From Paenibacillus sp. FSL R5-0623 (lineage in GTDB: Bacteria; Bacillota; Bacilli; Paenibacillales; Paenibacillaceae), in contig NZ_CP150233.1 in the NCBI RefSeq assembly GCF_037974265.1, positions 4,216,001-4,280,000 of the forward strand: a DNA stretch of 64,000 nt. Reading direction: 5' to 3'. Positions 1 to 7,840 of this stretch are shown piece after piece. The translations under genes were made by a program, and so were the position numbers. The stretch's first letter is position 1. The number at the start of each line of letters is the position of its first letter. The notes beneath the pieces are model-generated. The model was not told where the DNA came from and did no database searches. It saw only the letters and a list, made by a program, of their open reading frames with translations.

Positions 1-1010
1 TACTGTTTGGCATATTGCATGAAATAGTCCGTGGGCTTTTCAATATAAAACTCTTTCAGGATGACATGGCCCATTGCCATCGCCAGAGCGCCGTCCGTTC
101 CTTGTTTTACCGACATCCATGTATCTGCAAATTTCACATATTCCGCATAGTCCGGGCTGATCGACACCACTTTCGTTCCCCGATAACGTGCTTCAGCCAG
201 GAAGTGGGCATCCGGTGTCCGCGTCATTGGCAGATTCGAGCCCCATACCAGAATGTATCCCGAGTTGTACCAGTCACTGCTCTCCGGCACATCCGTTTGA
301 TCGCCCCAGATCTGAGGTGAAGCCGGCGGCAGATCCGCATACCAGTCATAGAAGCTGAGCAATGGTGATCCCATTAGGGAGAGGAAGCGCGACCCTGCTG
401 CATAACTGACCATCGACATGGCAGGAATTGGAGAGAAACCAATAATCCGATCCGGTCCATATTCTTTGATCGTATGAATCAGCGAAGCGGCGATAATCTG
501 TGTCACTTCACCCCATGACGCGCGAATTAATCCACCTTTACCACGTACCGATTTGTATCTTTTCACTTTGGCCGGATCATCCGCAATACTGGACCACGCT
601 TGAACCGGGTCACCATGCGTCTGAAGCGCATCACGCCACATATCCAGCAATGCACCACGTACGTAAGGATGTTTGACACGCAGCGGGCTGTACAGATACC
701 ATGAGAAACTCGCTCCACGCGGACAACCTCGTGGTTCAAATTCCGGCATATCCGGTCCGGTTGAAGGATAGTCGGTAGCCTGCGTTTCCCAAGTGACAAT
801 GCCGTCTTTCACATAGATCTGCCAGCTGCATGATCCTGTACAATTGACGCCGTGTGTGGAACGCACCACTTTGTCATGCTGCCAGCGGCGGCGGTAGATA
901 TCTTCCCAATCCCGCTTGACCGGGGACATCTCACTCCAGCCCTCCGCACTTTTTTCACGTTTGGCAAAATACTTGAGTTTGCCCATCCAGGGCATGCTTT
1001 TGTTACTCAT
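1..1010 (-). CDS. narG: Respiratory nitrate reductase alpha subunit, N-terminal part (runs off left edge)
   Basis: Catalytic molybdenum subunit of the membrane-bound NarGHI complex, which reduces nitrate to nitrite with quinol electrons. Only the first 336 codons are in the window. The N-terminal iron-sulfur motif is visible: a His, then C-x3-C in VNCTGSCSW, with a further Cys about 35 residues on. Typical NarG blocks follow: RGASFSWYLYSPLRVKHPYVRG, then ESSDWYNSGY holding the Asp expected to ligate Mo, then WGSNLPMTRTPDAHF for the pterin cofactor. The ATG is preceded by GGGAGGA at good spacing. It lies 57 bases downstream of moaA on the same strand with no terminator seen, so the two are probably cotranscribed from the Fnr-type promoter before moaA. 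narHJI presumably follow beyond the edge. Very confident. Confidence 0.98.
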   Translation of the reverse strand, partial: MSNKSMPWMGKLKYFAKREKSAEGWSEMSPVKRDWEDIYRRRWQHDKVVRSTHGVNCTGSCSWQIYVKDGIVTWETQATDYPSTGPDMPEFEPRGCPRGASFSWYLYSPLRVKHPYVRGALLDMWRDALQTHGDPVQAWSSIADDPAKVKRYKSVRGKGGLIRASWGEVTQIIAASLIHTIKEYGPDRIIGFSPIPAMSMVSYAAGSRFLSLMGSPLLSFYDWYADLPPASPQIWGDQTDVPESSDWYNSGYILVWGSNLPMTRTPDAHFLAEARYRGTKVVSISPDYAEYVKFADTWMSVKQGTDGALAMAMGHVILKEFYIEKPTDYFMQYAKQ

Positions 1011-1067
1011 TGTTGTCCTCCCACATATATGACCTGTTGATGCAAGTCGAATCCTGAACCGCTGTTG

Positions 1068-2069
1068 CTAACCTCCGATTTGCGACATATGTCGCAGCGT
1101 TGGTGTGCCGTCAATCTGTTGCCCATTTAAGGCTTTTAACATGTCATGTGTCTCGGGTTTGGCTCCGAGCGCCTTGTAAAATAAATCCTGCACCGCCTTG
1201 TCATCACCTACGAGTGGACGAACATTGAACTCATCTGACCAGTAGAGACAAGGTTTGATATTTCCGTCTGCTGTCAGCCTGAGCCGATTGCAATTTCCGC
1301 AGAAATGGCTGCTCACCGGGTGAATCAGACCAAAGGTTCCGGCAGCTCCCACAATGCGATAACTATCTGCTGGTCCATTCCCATAAATCTCTCCACAGCT
1401 TTCGTACTCCCATTGTGCTCCGCATGTTTCCAGCACATGTTCGAGGGGCATATACCCAGATCTCCAACCTTCTCCACTTTCACCAATAGGCATGTACTCG
1501 ATAAAACGAATATGAATGGGTTCATCCCGGGTCATCCTCAGAAAGTCTTCCACTTCATCGTCGTTCACGCCTTTCATCAGCACCACGTTCAGCTTGATCG
1601 GATGAAATCCGGCTTTTTGGCTGGCCTTAATGCCGTCCAGCACACGCTGCACCTTGCCGCCTCGGGTAATGCTTGCGAATCGTTCTGGCTTCAAAGAATC
1701 CAGGCTTATGTTCACCCGTGTTAGCCCCGCAGCCTTCAGCAGATCCGCATAAGCTGCCAAATAGATACCATTGGTTGTCAATGCGATATCTTCAATTCCT
1801 GGAATAGCGGACAACATCGCAATCAGTTGATCCAGCCCCTTACGTACAAGAGGCTCCCCTCCAGTTAAACGCAATTTCCGAATGCCCAATGGAGCAAGCG
1901 CCTTAACGATGGACGTGATTTCTTCATAGGACAGGATTCGTTCTGTCGGTTCGAACTGCATTCCTTCCTCCGGCATGCAATACACACAGCGGAGATTACA
2001 GCGATCCGTAACCGAGATTCTTAAGTAATCATGTTTTCTTCCAAACGGGTCCATTAATTTTGATTCCAT
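1068..2069 (-). CDS. moaA: GTP 3',8-cyclase MoaA (molybdenum cofactor biosynthesis)
   Basis: Radical SAM enzyme that, with MoaC, converts GTP to cyclic pyranopterin monophosphate, the first step of molybdopterin synthesis in the cytoplasm. The 333-residue length is normal. The radical-SAM cluster is C24-x3-C28-x2-C31 (CNLRCVYC). The C-terminal cluster is CGNCNRLRLTADG followed by a third Cys in KPCLYW. The protein ends in the Gly-Gly typical of MoaA. The ATG has GGGAGG upstream; a second Met five codons in (MDPFGRKHDY) is a possible alternative. It is the first gene of a leftward unit that continues into narG, so cofactor and apoenzyme would be made together under oxygen limitation. Very confident. 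Confidence 0.98.
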   Translation of the reverse strand: MESKLMDPFGRKHDYLRISVTDRCNLRCVYCMPEEGMQFEPTERILSYEEITSIVKALAPLGIRKLRLTGGEPLVRKGLDQLIAMLSAIPGIEDIALTTNGIYLAAYADLLKAAGLTRVNISLDSLKPERFASITRGGKVQRVLDGIKASQKAGFHPIKLNVVLMKGVNDDEVEDFLRMTRDEPIHIRFIEYMPIGESGEGWRSGYMPLEHVLETCGAQWEYESCGEIYGNGPADSYRIVGAAGTFGLIHPVSSHFCGNCNRLRLTADGNIKPCLYWSDEFNVRPLVGDDKAVQDLFYKALGAKPETHDMLKALNGQQIDGTPTLRHMSQIGG

Positions 2070-2156
2070 ACACGTACCTCCCTTCTCTAGGGTGCTGTAT
2101 TCACATCAGCCGAAGGAGAAAGCTGTTTTCTCTCATCCAGTGTCATCTTGACGCTA

Positions 2157-2199
2157 AATATAAGGATGTCTCGCTCGCTGAACTGTGCAAAATATCACA
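2157..2199 (-). promoter_or_regulatory. Fnr-type class II promoter for moaA-narG
   Basis: On the minus strand a TGTGA-N6-TCACA-type palindrome (2184-2199; one mismatch, TGTGC on the plus strand) is followed by a TATATT -10 hexamer at 2157-2162. Counting from that hexamer puts the start at about 2150 and the centre of the palindrome at -41.5, the classic class II activator position. In Bacillus, Fnr recognises TGTGA-N6-TCACA. The promoter is inferred from sequence alone. Confidence 0.75.
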
Positions 2200-2303
2200 A
2201 GAAGTGAAACATAGCGCACAGTTGCACATCTATATATGCTCCCCAACCCTTTTCCAAACAGGATTCTGGTCTAAATAAGTCAAAATTATGGCAAAAAGAA
2301 ATG

Positions 2304-2346
2304 TGTGAGCCTGCTCACACAGACCCCTCTTCACGTTTCCTATAAT
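2304..2346 (+). promoter_or_regulatory. Fnr-type class II promoter for the DUF2249 operon
   Basis: TGTGAGCCTGCTCACA (2304-2319) is a perfect Fnr/CRP-type palindrome whose arms extend to eight bases on each side of a CT centre. TATAAT at 2341-2346 is a perfect -10. With the start predicted at 2353 the palindrome is centred at -41.5. There is no good -35 hexamer, as expected for an activator-dependent promoter. The first gene follows 36 bases after the predicted start. Confidence 0.85.
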
Positions 2347-2388
2347 CAAATTGCAGCACCACACTATCCCAATTTGGAGGAATGACAC

Positions 2389-2622
2389 ATGAACACATAT
2401 GCAGCAACCATTAATGCCACGGAGTATCCACCGCATTTGAAACATAAAGTTATTTTCGAAACGTTTGATCAGTTGCAACCACAGGAATCCATGCTGCTCA
2501 TCAATGATCACGATCCAAAGCCACTTCGATTCCAGTTCCAGTCCACACATCCTGATGGCTTCAACTGGGAGTATATTGAGCAGGGCCCTACAACCTTCCA
2601 GGTCAAGATCAGCAAACTATAG
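2389..2622 (+). CDS. DUF2249 domain protein
   Basis: A 77-residue protein made of essentially one DUF2249 domain, a small alpha/beta fold related to the TusA/SirA group that is often encoded beside denitrification and nitric-oxide genes. The family hallmark PKPLRFQFQ and the closing WEYIEQGPTTFQVKISK are visible. It has no cysteine, so a TusA-like persulfide role is unlikely. TTGGAGG precedes the ATG. It is the first gene of a rightward five-gene operon driven by the Fnr-type promoter, which suggests a role in anaerobic nitrate or nitrogen-oxide metabolism. The biochemical function of DUF2249 is not established. Confidence 0.8.
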   Translation: MNTYAATINATEYPPHLKHKVIFETFDQLQPQESMLLINDHDPKPLRFQFQSTHPDGFNWEYIEQGPTTFQVKISKL

Positions 2623-2640
2623 AATTGGAGCTGAACCGCT

Positions 2641-3015
2641 ATGGCCCACGTTGAAATTATTGACGATACTACACTTCGCATCACGCTGAGGTTGGAAGAT
2701 GCCACAACCATGGTGCAGATAGCACAGCGTGAGCAGGCCGAATATGCCCAAGAGATTGTTACCATTTACGAAAAAATGCCTGTGTTCGAATATACTCACT
2801 TCTGTTTTTACGCCTATGACAGTGCAAGACTTTTTGAGCGTGTGCTCGGCATGGACCCCAAAGCCTATCTGTCCTTCTCCCTCGATGCGCCGGAGTCATT
2901 CTTCTACGCGCTGTACGGTGGAATGGCCGCCCTGTATGAATCATCTCTGCAGTTGGTACAACAGGCGGATGTAGCTAGTGCAGGATTGGATGTGAACGCA
3001 CATGTTTCCATCTGA
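2641..3015 (+). CDS. Unknown protein in Fnr-controlled operon
   Basis: A 124-residue soluble protein that I do not recognise. It starts MAHVEIIDD with GGAG ten bases upstream, lies 18 bases after the DUF2249 gene, and overlaps the next gene by 14 bases, which indicates translational coupling. It has no signal peptide or membrane segment. The middle is aromatic-rich (FEYTHFCFYAYDSARLFERVLG and SFFYALYGGMAALYESS), with one Cys and one His close together, so metal or haem contact is possible but unproven. Its place between two DUF2249 genes suggests it acts with them. Confidence 0.6.
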   Translation: MAHVEIIDDTTLRITLRLEDATTMVQIAQREQAEYAQEIVTIYEKMPVFEYTHFCFYAYDSARLFERVLGMDPKAYLSFSLDAPESFFYALYGGMAALYESSLQLVQQADVASAGLDVNAHVSI

Positions 3016-3607
3016 TGTCCGTATGGTTGAATTGGATGTGCGCCCTCATCTGAGTAAAAAGCTGGAGCCGTTTCAGCTGATCATGGACACGGTCAAAAGC
3101 CTTCAGCATGACGATGTGTTTGTACTACATGCTCCATTCAAACCGACGCCACTGCTCGGTATTCTTAAGCTGAAGGGGTATTCCAGCACATCTGAACGTA
3201 GGAGTTCAGATCACTGGGTTACCACATTTGTGCACAAAAAAAATAAAACCGGTGCAAAGGCAATTTCTGCAATGGTTTTATCTGGATCAGAAGTTAATTT
3301 GGAACCCGATTCAGATGAAGAATCAGCTTCATGCAAAGGACATCCGGAGGAGCAAGTTGTTGCCATTGAAAATATTGAATCTCCACAGGCGCCCAAAGTT
3401 ATATTGGACAATCGTGGATTGGAACCGCCTCAGCCCATGATGCGAACACTTGCCGCACTGGAGCGTTGCAAACCTGAGGAAGTCGTACTGATTCATAATG
3501 ACCGTGTACCTGTATTCCTGATTGAAGAGTTAAACAATCTTGGTTGCACCTACACGGTTGAAGATCAAGCTGATGGCACAGCCAAAGTGAGAATTGAAAA
3601 AGGGTAA
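3002..3607 (+). CDS. Protein with two DUF2249 domains
   Basis: A 201-residue protein with two DUF2249-like units: residues about 8-80 (VELDVRPHLSKKLEPFQLIMDTVKSL, then the HAPFKPTPLLGILKLKGY turn) and about 133-200 (LDNRGLEPPQPMMRTLAALERC, ending in TYTVEDQADGTAKVRIEK). An acidic, low-complexity linker joins them. The start overlaps the end of the upstream gene and has only a weak ribosome site (AGGATTGGATG), fitting coupled translation; an ATG seven codons in is possible. The window thus has three DUF2249 units in one operon. Function is unknown beyond the association with anaerobic nitrogen-oxide loci. Confidence 0.8.
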   Translation: MFPSDVRMVELDVRPHLSKKLEPFQLIMDTVKSLQHDDVFVLHAPFKPTPLLGILKLKGYSSTSERRSSDHWVTTFVHKKNKTGAKAISAMVLSGSEVNLEPDSDEESASCKGHPEEQVVAIENIESPQAPKVILDNRGLEPPQPMMRTLAALERCKPEEVVLIHNDRVPVFLIEELNNLGCTYTVEDQADGTAKVRIEKG

Positions 3608-3620
3608 GGAGGCGAAAGCC

Positions 3621-4853
3621 ATGTCCAGGTTGCCGTTTCTTTTCATCATCACGGGCATCTTTGGATTTGTAATGTATCACGCCTTCTCTCTGCTCTCGCT
3701 GACAGGCTGGCTTGGTGATGAACTCAGAGGACCCGAAGGCTGGTTTCATGCTCATCTGTTTGTGCTCGGGTGGGCAACCATGCTCGCAATGGGTGCCGTT
3801 TATCAGTTGATACATGTTATTTTGCAATCCAATATCTACAGTCTGGTTCTCGGTTATTGTCATTATTTCTTGTTCAGTATCGGAATCGTAGGCATGTTAT
3901 ACGGCTTCATTTGTGCAGATGTCATCTGGATTGCCGGTTCTGCGACACTCGCGCTCTCTGGCATCCTGTTGTTCGGATGGAATATGGCTGTTACCCTCTT
4001 CCGTGCCTCTCAATGGAATCCGGTAACGATTAGTGCAGCATGTTCGTGTCTTTATCTGGTTCTTACTGGGCTATCCGGTATGCTGATGGGTCTTAATTTT
4101 GCCTTTGGTGATTGGAATGGTATGCATGAACGCTTGTTCGGCGCACATATCTGGATGGGAACACTTGGCTGGTTTGGCATGTTAATTACCGGATTCAGTT
4201 ACAAAATGCTGCCCATGTTCTACCTGTCCCACGATTACTCGCTTCGATTACAGAAAGTGGTCCTGGTTCTGTGGAATGCAGCTGTAATTACAGGCGTTGT
4301 CGCATTTCTGACCGGGCTTAAGGGAGGTTTGCTCTGGTTCGCGCTCTTGCTCCTAACCGCAGCCCTACTCTTCTATGTGTATCACTTGGAGCAAATTCAG
4401 GAGAAACGTCACAAAAGCAACCCCGGGCCGGGTATTCGCTGGTCTGTGTATGTAAGCCGTGCCTTTGCCGCATATGCTGTCGCCCTACTGATCTATTCGG
4501 CGCAAGGAACCGAACTGCTGCTCCATCCAAGGGTTGTTCTTCTGTCTGGATGGGTATATCTCGGGGGCTGGGTGCCCCTCACCATACTCGGATATGCCTC
4601 CAAAATCGTGCCTTTTCTCTGGTGGACCCATAAATATGGCAAGCAGGCAGGCAGACCTGGAACACCGCTAATGGCTGGTATGCTGAGTGAACGGAACGTC
4701 CATTGGGGGATGATCGCCATGGTGGCTGGAAGCCTTCTGCTAGTCAGTGGAATTCTGATTAATCTGGCAGAGGTTATGATGGTTGGAGGAACAATCTTAT
4801 CTCTGGTTTCCATCGTTTATATAGCGAATATTGCTTTGGTATTCAGACGTTAA
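3621..4853 (+). CDS. Haem-copper-oxidase subunit I-like 12-segment membrane protein
   Basis: A 410-residue polytopic membrane protein with about twelve hydrophobic segments, like cytochrome oxidase or NO reductase subunit I. AAGGAGG lies just upstream of the chosen ATG; an in-frame ATG at 3594 has no such site. Conserved-looking His residues occur in segment 2 (WFHAHLFVLGW), segment 6 (GAHIWMGTLGWFG) and the second half (LLLHPRVVLLSGW, LWWTHKYGK). The paired His-His that ligates CuB in true oxidases is not visible, so it may bind haem without being a terminal oxidase. Its location after DUF2249 genes and before DUF59 suggests a role in nitric oxide or nitrite handling, possibly analogous to NnrS. 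That role is inference. Confidence 0.65.
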   Translation: MSRLPFLFIITGIFGFVMYHAFSLLSLTGWLGDELRGPEGWFHAHLFVLGWATMLAMGAVYQLIHVILQSNIYSLVLGYCHYFLFSIGIVGMLYGFICADVIWIAGSATLALSGILLFGWNMAVTLFRASQWNPVTISAACSCLYLVLTGLSGMLMGLNFAFGDWNGMHERLFGAHIWMGTLGWFGMLITGFSYKMLPMFYLSHDYSLRLQKVVLVLWNAAVITGVVAFLTGLKGGLLWFALLLLTAALLFYVYHLEQIQEKRHKSNPGPGIRWSVYVSRAFAAYAVALLIYSAQGTELLLHPRVVLLSGWVYLGGWVPLTILGYASKIVPFLWWTHKYGKQAGRPGTPLMAGMLSERNVHWGMIAMVAGSLLLVSGILINLAEVMMVGGTILSLVSIVYIANIALVFRR

Positions 4854-4881
4854 TGTTAAAAAGGTAGATTGGAGAGTGAAC

Positions 4882-5184
4882 ATGATGGAACAAACATCGC
4901 ATTTACTGGAATGTCTCAAGGAAGTGTATGACCCTGAATTAGGTGTCAATATCGTTGACCTGGGTCTGGTGTATGAAGTAAGGGAAGAGCCTGAACGGGT
5001 TCATGTACGAATGACGCTGACTACACCAGGTTGCCCGCTGCACGATACAATTGTCGGTGCGGTGAAATGGGTTTTACAGGAAAATACGAATAAGACTGAT
5101 ATTGATGTTCAAGTGGTGTGGGAGCCACAATGGTCTCCACAGCTGATGTCGAATGAAGCCAAGGAAATGCTGGGATACTTCTAG
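4882..5184 (+). CDS. DUF59 (MIP18/PaaD-like) metal-sulfur cluster assembly factor
   Basis: A 100-residue single-domain protein of the DUF59 family, whose members (SufT, PaaD, MIP18) help mature iron-sulfur proteins. The hallmarks are present: YDPELGVNIVDLGLVYEV near the N terminus and TTPGCPLHD with the family's reactive Cys, followed by VQVVWEPQWSPQLMS and AKEMLGYF at the end. GGAGAG precedes two adjacent ATGs at 4882 and 4885; either could be used. It is the last gene of the Fnr-controlled operon and is followed by a terminator. It may supply clusters to nitrate-respiration enzymes or to the upstream membrane protein; this is inferred. Confidence 0.92.
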   Translation: MMEQTSHLLECLKEVYDPELGVNIVDLGLVYEVREEPERVHVRMTLTTPGCPLHDTIVGAVKWVLQENTNKTDIDVQVVWEPQWSPQLMSNEAKEMLGYF

Positions 5185-5237
5185 GCAGAATGACTAGAGA
5201 CCGGATAATGAACAAGTTGCTGGCGGAATACGAAGAA

Positions 5238-5284
5238 GCGTACTTAAATCTGATGTTCTCAGACTCAAGTATGCTTTTTGTTTT
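5238..5284 (+). terminator. Terminator of the DUF2249-DUF59 operon
   Basis: GCGTACTT and TCTGA pair with TCAGA and AAGTATGC around a short TGTTC loop, followed by TTTTTGTTTT. It lies 53 bases after the DUF59 stop codon. Confidence 0.85.
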
Positions 5285-5319
5285 GCGAGGGGAAACACTT
5301 GATTAAGATATTCTTGAAT

Positions 5320-5358
5320 AAAAATAAATAAGGAAACTCCAGAATAGAGTTCCCCTTA
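5320..5358 (-). terminator. Terminator of the cupin gene
   Basis: On the minus strand AAGGGGAACTC pairs imperfectly with GAGTTTCCTT around TATTCTG and is followed by an AT-rich tract ending in TTTTT. It lies about 50 bases downstream of the cupin stop codon. Confidence 0.65.
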
Positions 5359-5407
5359 TATTGGTGTCGATCAGTGAATCGTTGTATCGCTTCCTGGATA
5401 TTCGATG

Positions 5408-5749
5408 TTAGATGTCCTTTGCATAGGATGCTGCTGGCACTTTGTTTAACACCACGAACAAACGAACCTCCTGATCTCCTGTATTATGGAATGCAAACTC
5501 CACTTCACCGCCGCAATGAATTACATCCTCTTGTTTCACCACTTGTTCTTTTCCATCCAGCATAAGTGTGCCTGTGCCTTCGACCACCAGCAAAATAACG
5601 TCTGTGCCTGGATGTTTATGAACGGGAAGCTGCTGACCTGGCAGAAAATGAAGTACAAAGGTCACTCCACCACCCTGTTGGAATAAAACACGTTTAGTAA
5701 AACGCTCCTCACTGAATGCTTTGACTTCTTGCAATGACGTGATAGTCAT
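5408..5749 (-). CDS. Small single-domain cupin protein
   Basis: A 113-residue protein with a single cupin_2 barrel. The first cupin motif is HKHPGTDVILLVVEGTGTL, with two His residues for metal binding. The second motif region is DVIHCGGEVEFAFHNTGDQEV, where the His falls in FHN. The chosen ATG has GGAGGA eight bases upstream; a longer reading to 5788 has no ribosome site. It is monocistronic between two terminators. Such small cupins may be dioxygenases, isomerases or sensors; no substrate can be assigned. Confidence 0.85.
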   Translation of the reverse strand: MTITSLQEVKAFSEERFTKRVLFQQGGGVTFVLHFLPGQQLPVHKHPGTDVILLVVEGTGTLMLDGKEQVVKQEDVIHCGGEVEFAFHNTGDQEVRLFVVLNKVPAASYAKDI

Positions 5750-5806
5750 CCTAATCGTCCTCCTCGATAATGTAATCTGTGAATACATTCATCTTATCGC
5801 AAGAAA

Positions 5807-5844
5807 GCCCGCATTTCCTTGATCTGAATCAAGAAATACGGGCA
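5807..5844 (-). terminator. Terminator of the Bce-type operon
   Basis: A long hairpin whose arms read GCCCGTATTTCTTGAT and ATCAAGGAAATGCGGGC on the minus strand, with one bulge, followed by TTTCTTG. It lies 49 bases past the permease stop codon. The apex contains an E. coli-style TTGAT-N4-ATCAA that is better explained as part of this stem. Confidence 0.8.
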
Positions 5845-5893
5845 AATGAACAGATCATAGTCGGTCCCTTATGATCGTTTGTTTTTAAGATAG

Positions 5894-7840
5894 TTACACC
5901 ATCATTTTACGCAAAGAAGCGATATATCTCGAACGTATAATGATGAAATAAAACGTCTGTGCAAGTACAAAGGCACCAAATACAGTCAATACCGGCATCG
6001 TATAATTGGTAATACCGAATTCAGTAAGAAATGGCTTAACTACGACCAAAGTTTCAATGATAGCTACCCCAATCGGTAAAAAGAACAGAATGGCAATCTG
6101 AACAGTTGATGATCGTTTCATCTCCTGGAAGCTGAGACCCATTTTCGAAAGAGAATGCACCATCTTTCCATCTGCTTCAAGATCGGTATGCAGCCTGAAA
6201 TACAAAAAGCTTGCAGAAGAGATCGAGAAAATTAATCCGATAAATATGCCCAAGAAGGTAAATAGTGCTGTCCCCTGTCTGAATCTTTCAAAATCACCGT
6301 ACCGCGTACTCAGATATCCAGACTGGTTATCCGTTGAAGCGTTGGAATCCGCGGAGGATAGAAGCTGATCGCTAACCATGGCTTCCGAAGAGTGGCGATC
6401 AGGTATAGCATGGCCCCAAGCAGGGATCTGATACAGATATTTACCAGATATCATATTTTCTTTGATCTGTTGAGCAATCTCTTCATACTTCTCATCCGGG
6501 AGGACAACTACACCTGTAGCATAGAGTAGGGTTCCAAACTGTGGATCGATATCTGTATCCGTAACCCGAGCTTCCAGTGGGCTATCGTTCAGATTCAACG
6601 TCAACTTTTCTCCCTTCGCATAATTACGAAATCTGTTGCGCTCGATCTGACCCTGATCCTTCTCATTGCGGGTATCCACAAATAAGGCGGATCCGGTATC
6701 TAATTGGAACATCTTTCTCCCTTGTGTCCGATTGTATTGGTTGTAGTGACTAAGCGGCATAACCGAGACAGCACTCTGATCTGCAGAGGACCACAGATAT
6801 TCCAGATATATCTGTTGATAATCCAAGCCTGCGGCTTCAAGTTTCGAATCAATAGCGCTCATATCCAATTGCTCCGCTGGTCTGAAGACGTTGTATTGAA
6901 TTGGAAAATCATTGTTCGTAAACTGTTCCCGGTTCTCCTGATCCAGTGACAAAATTACAACTGCACTCATTGAAGCAATCGCAATGACCACGGTCACCAT
7001 AAACAGCATGCGGGCATTATCCTTCATTTTATAGCTCATCTCTGAGATCCATAACAGACGTGTACCATGCCATACCGTTTTACGATTACGCTTCAACAAA
7101 CGGATGATGAGCACGGAAAGTTGTGAATAGAAAAAATATGTTCCGGCTATGCCTGTCACTGCTGCAAGCAAGATCGTCCCGCCATTCAATTCACTGCGGA
7201 GTGCCATAAAACCGACTGTAAGTAATGCCAGGCCCAGAAGTGAGAAGAACCATGAAGCTTTGGGCTCTTTTTTAGGCTTGCTGGTTCCCGTCAAAAGTTC
7301 TAACGTTCGTTTGTTCCCGATAAAAACCAATGTGAAGAGTGATATGCAGAAAAATAATAACAGAAAGGCCCCGATCGTAATCAGAATCGCTTTCACCGGA
7401 AAATAAAAGGGCAGATCATCCATCCCGATAAAACGAGTGGTTAACATCAGGAACAGCTTGGACAGCAACATACCTCCGCCGATACCGGCAATAATGGACA
7501 GACAGCCGATCAACATATTCTCCAGAATGACCAATCTCCGAATCTGCCTAGGCTCGGCACCAAGTATGGTCAGAATGCCAAACTCTTTATTCCGTGATTT
7601 GAGAAAAGCACTGATGGAATACATAACAAAGAAAAATGCAAACACATAAACGATAATCGAAGCGATCTGCATCCCTGTTGCGGTTGTGTCACCCATCGGC
7701 AACTCTGCCACATATGGATGATAGATAAATACCGCATACGCGAAGAAAATCATGACCATAAACACACTGCTAAGAAAAAAAGCAATATACGCTCGCCCAT
7801 TCCGGCGAATGTTATTAAACGCGAACTGAGGAAAGCTCAT
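5894..7840 (-). CDS. Bce-type ABC transporter permease (antimicrobial peptide resistance)
   Basis: A 648-residue FtsX-superfamily permease of the BceB/YxdM type. It exports or disengages cell-wall-active peptide antibiotics and also serves as the sensor for its partner kinase. The N terminus FAFNNIRRNGRAYIAFFLSS is typical. Four membrane segments precede the long extracellular domain (roughly residues 300-520), and further segments follow. GGAGGGAATTC precedes the ATG; longer readings overlap the ATPase gene in another frame. It overlaps the ATPase gene by 26 bases and ends the regulator-kinase-ATPase-permease operon. Which peptide it recognises cannot be read from sequence. Confident of the family. 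Confidence 0.93.
   Translation of the reverse strand: MSFPQFAFNNIRRNGRAYIAFFLSSVFMVMIFFAYAVFIYHPYVAELPMGDTTATGMQIASIIVYVFAFFFVMYSISAFLKSRNKEFGILTILGAEPRQIRRLVILENMLIGCLSIIAGIGGGMLLSKLFLMLTTRFIGMDDLPFYFPVKAILITIGAFLLLFFCISLFTLVFIGNKRTLELLTGTSKPKKEPKASWFFSLLGLALLTVGFMALRSELNGGTILLAAVTGIAGTYFFYSQLSVLIIRLLKRNRKTVWHGTRLLWISEMSYKMKDNARMLFMVTVVIAIASMSAVVILSLDQENREQFTNNDFPIQYNVFRPAEQLDMSAIDSKLEAAGLDYQQIYLEYLWSSADQSAVSVMPLSHYNQYNRTQGRKMFQLDTGSALFVDTRNEKDQGQIERNRFRNYAKGEKLTLNLNDSPLEARVTDTDIDPQFGTLLYATGVVVLPDEKYEEIAQQIKENMISGKYLYQIPAWGHAIPDRHSSEAMVSDQLLSSADSNASTDNQSGYLSTRYGDFERFRQGTALFTFLGIFIGLIFSISSASFLYFRLHTDLEADGKMVHSLSKMGLSFQEMKRSSTVQIAILFFLPIGVAIIETLVVVKPFLTEFGITNYTMPVLTVFGAFVLAQTFYFIIIRSRYIASLRKMMV

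Noticed and set aside
5819..5832. TTGAT-N4-ATCAA, an exact E. coli-style FNR half-site pair near the cupin gene
   Set aside because: It is the apex of a longer terminator hairpin, and the Fnr boxes elsewhere in the window follow the Bacillus TGTGA-N6-TCACA form.
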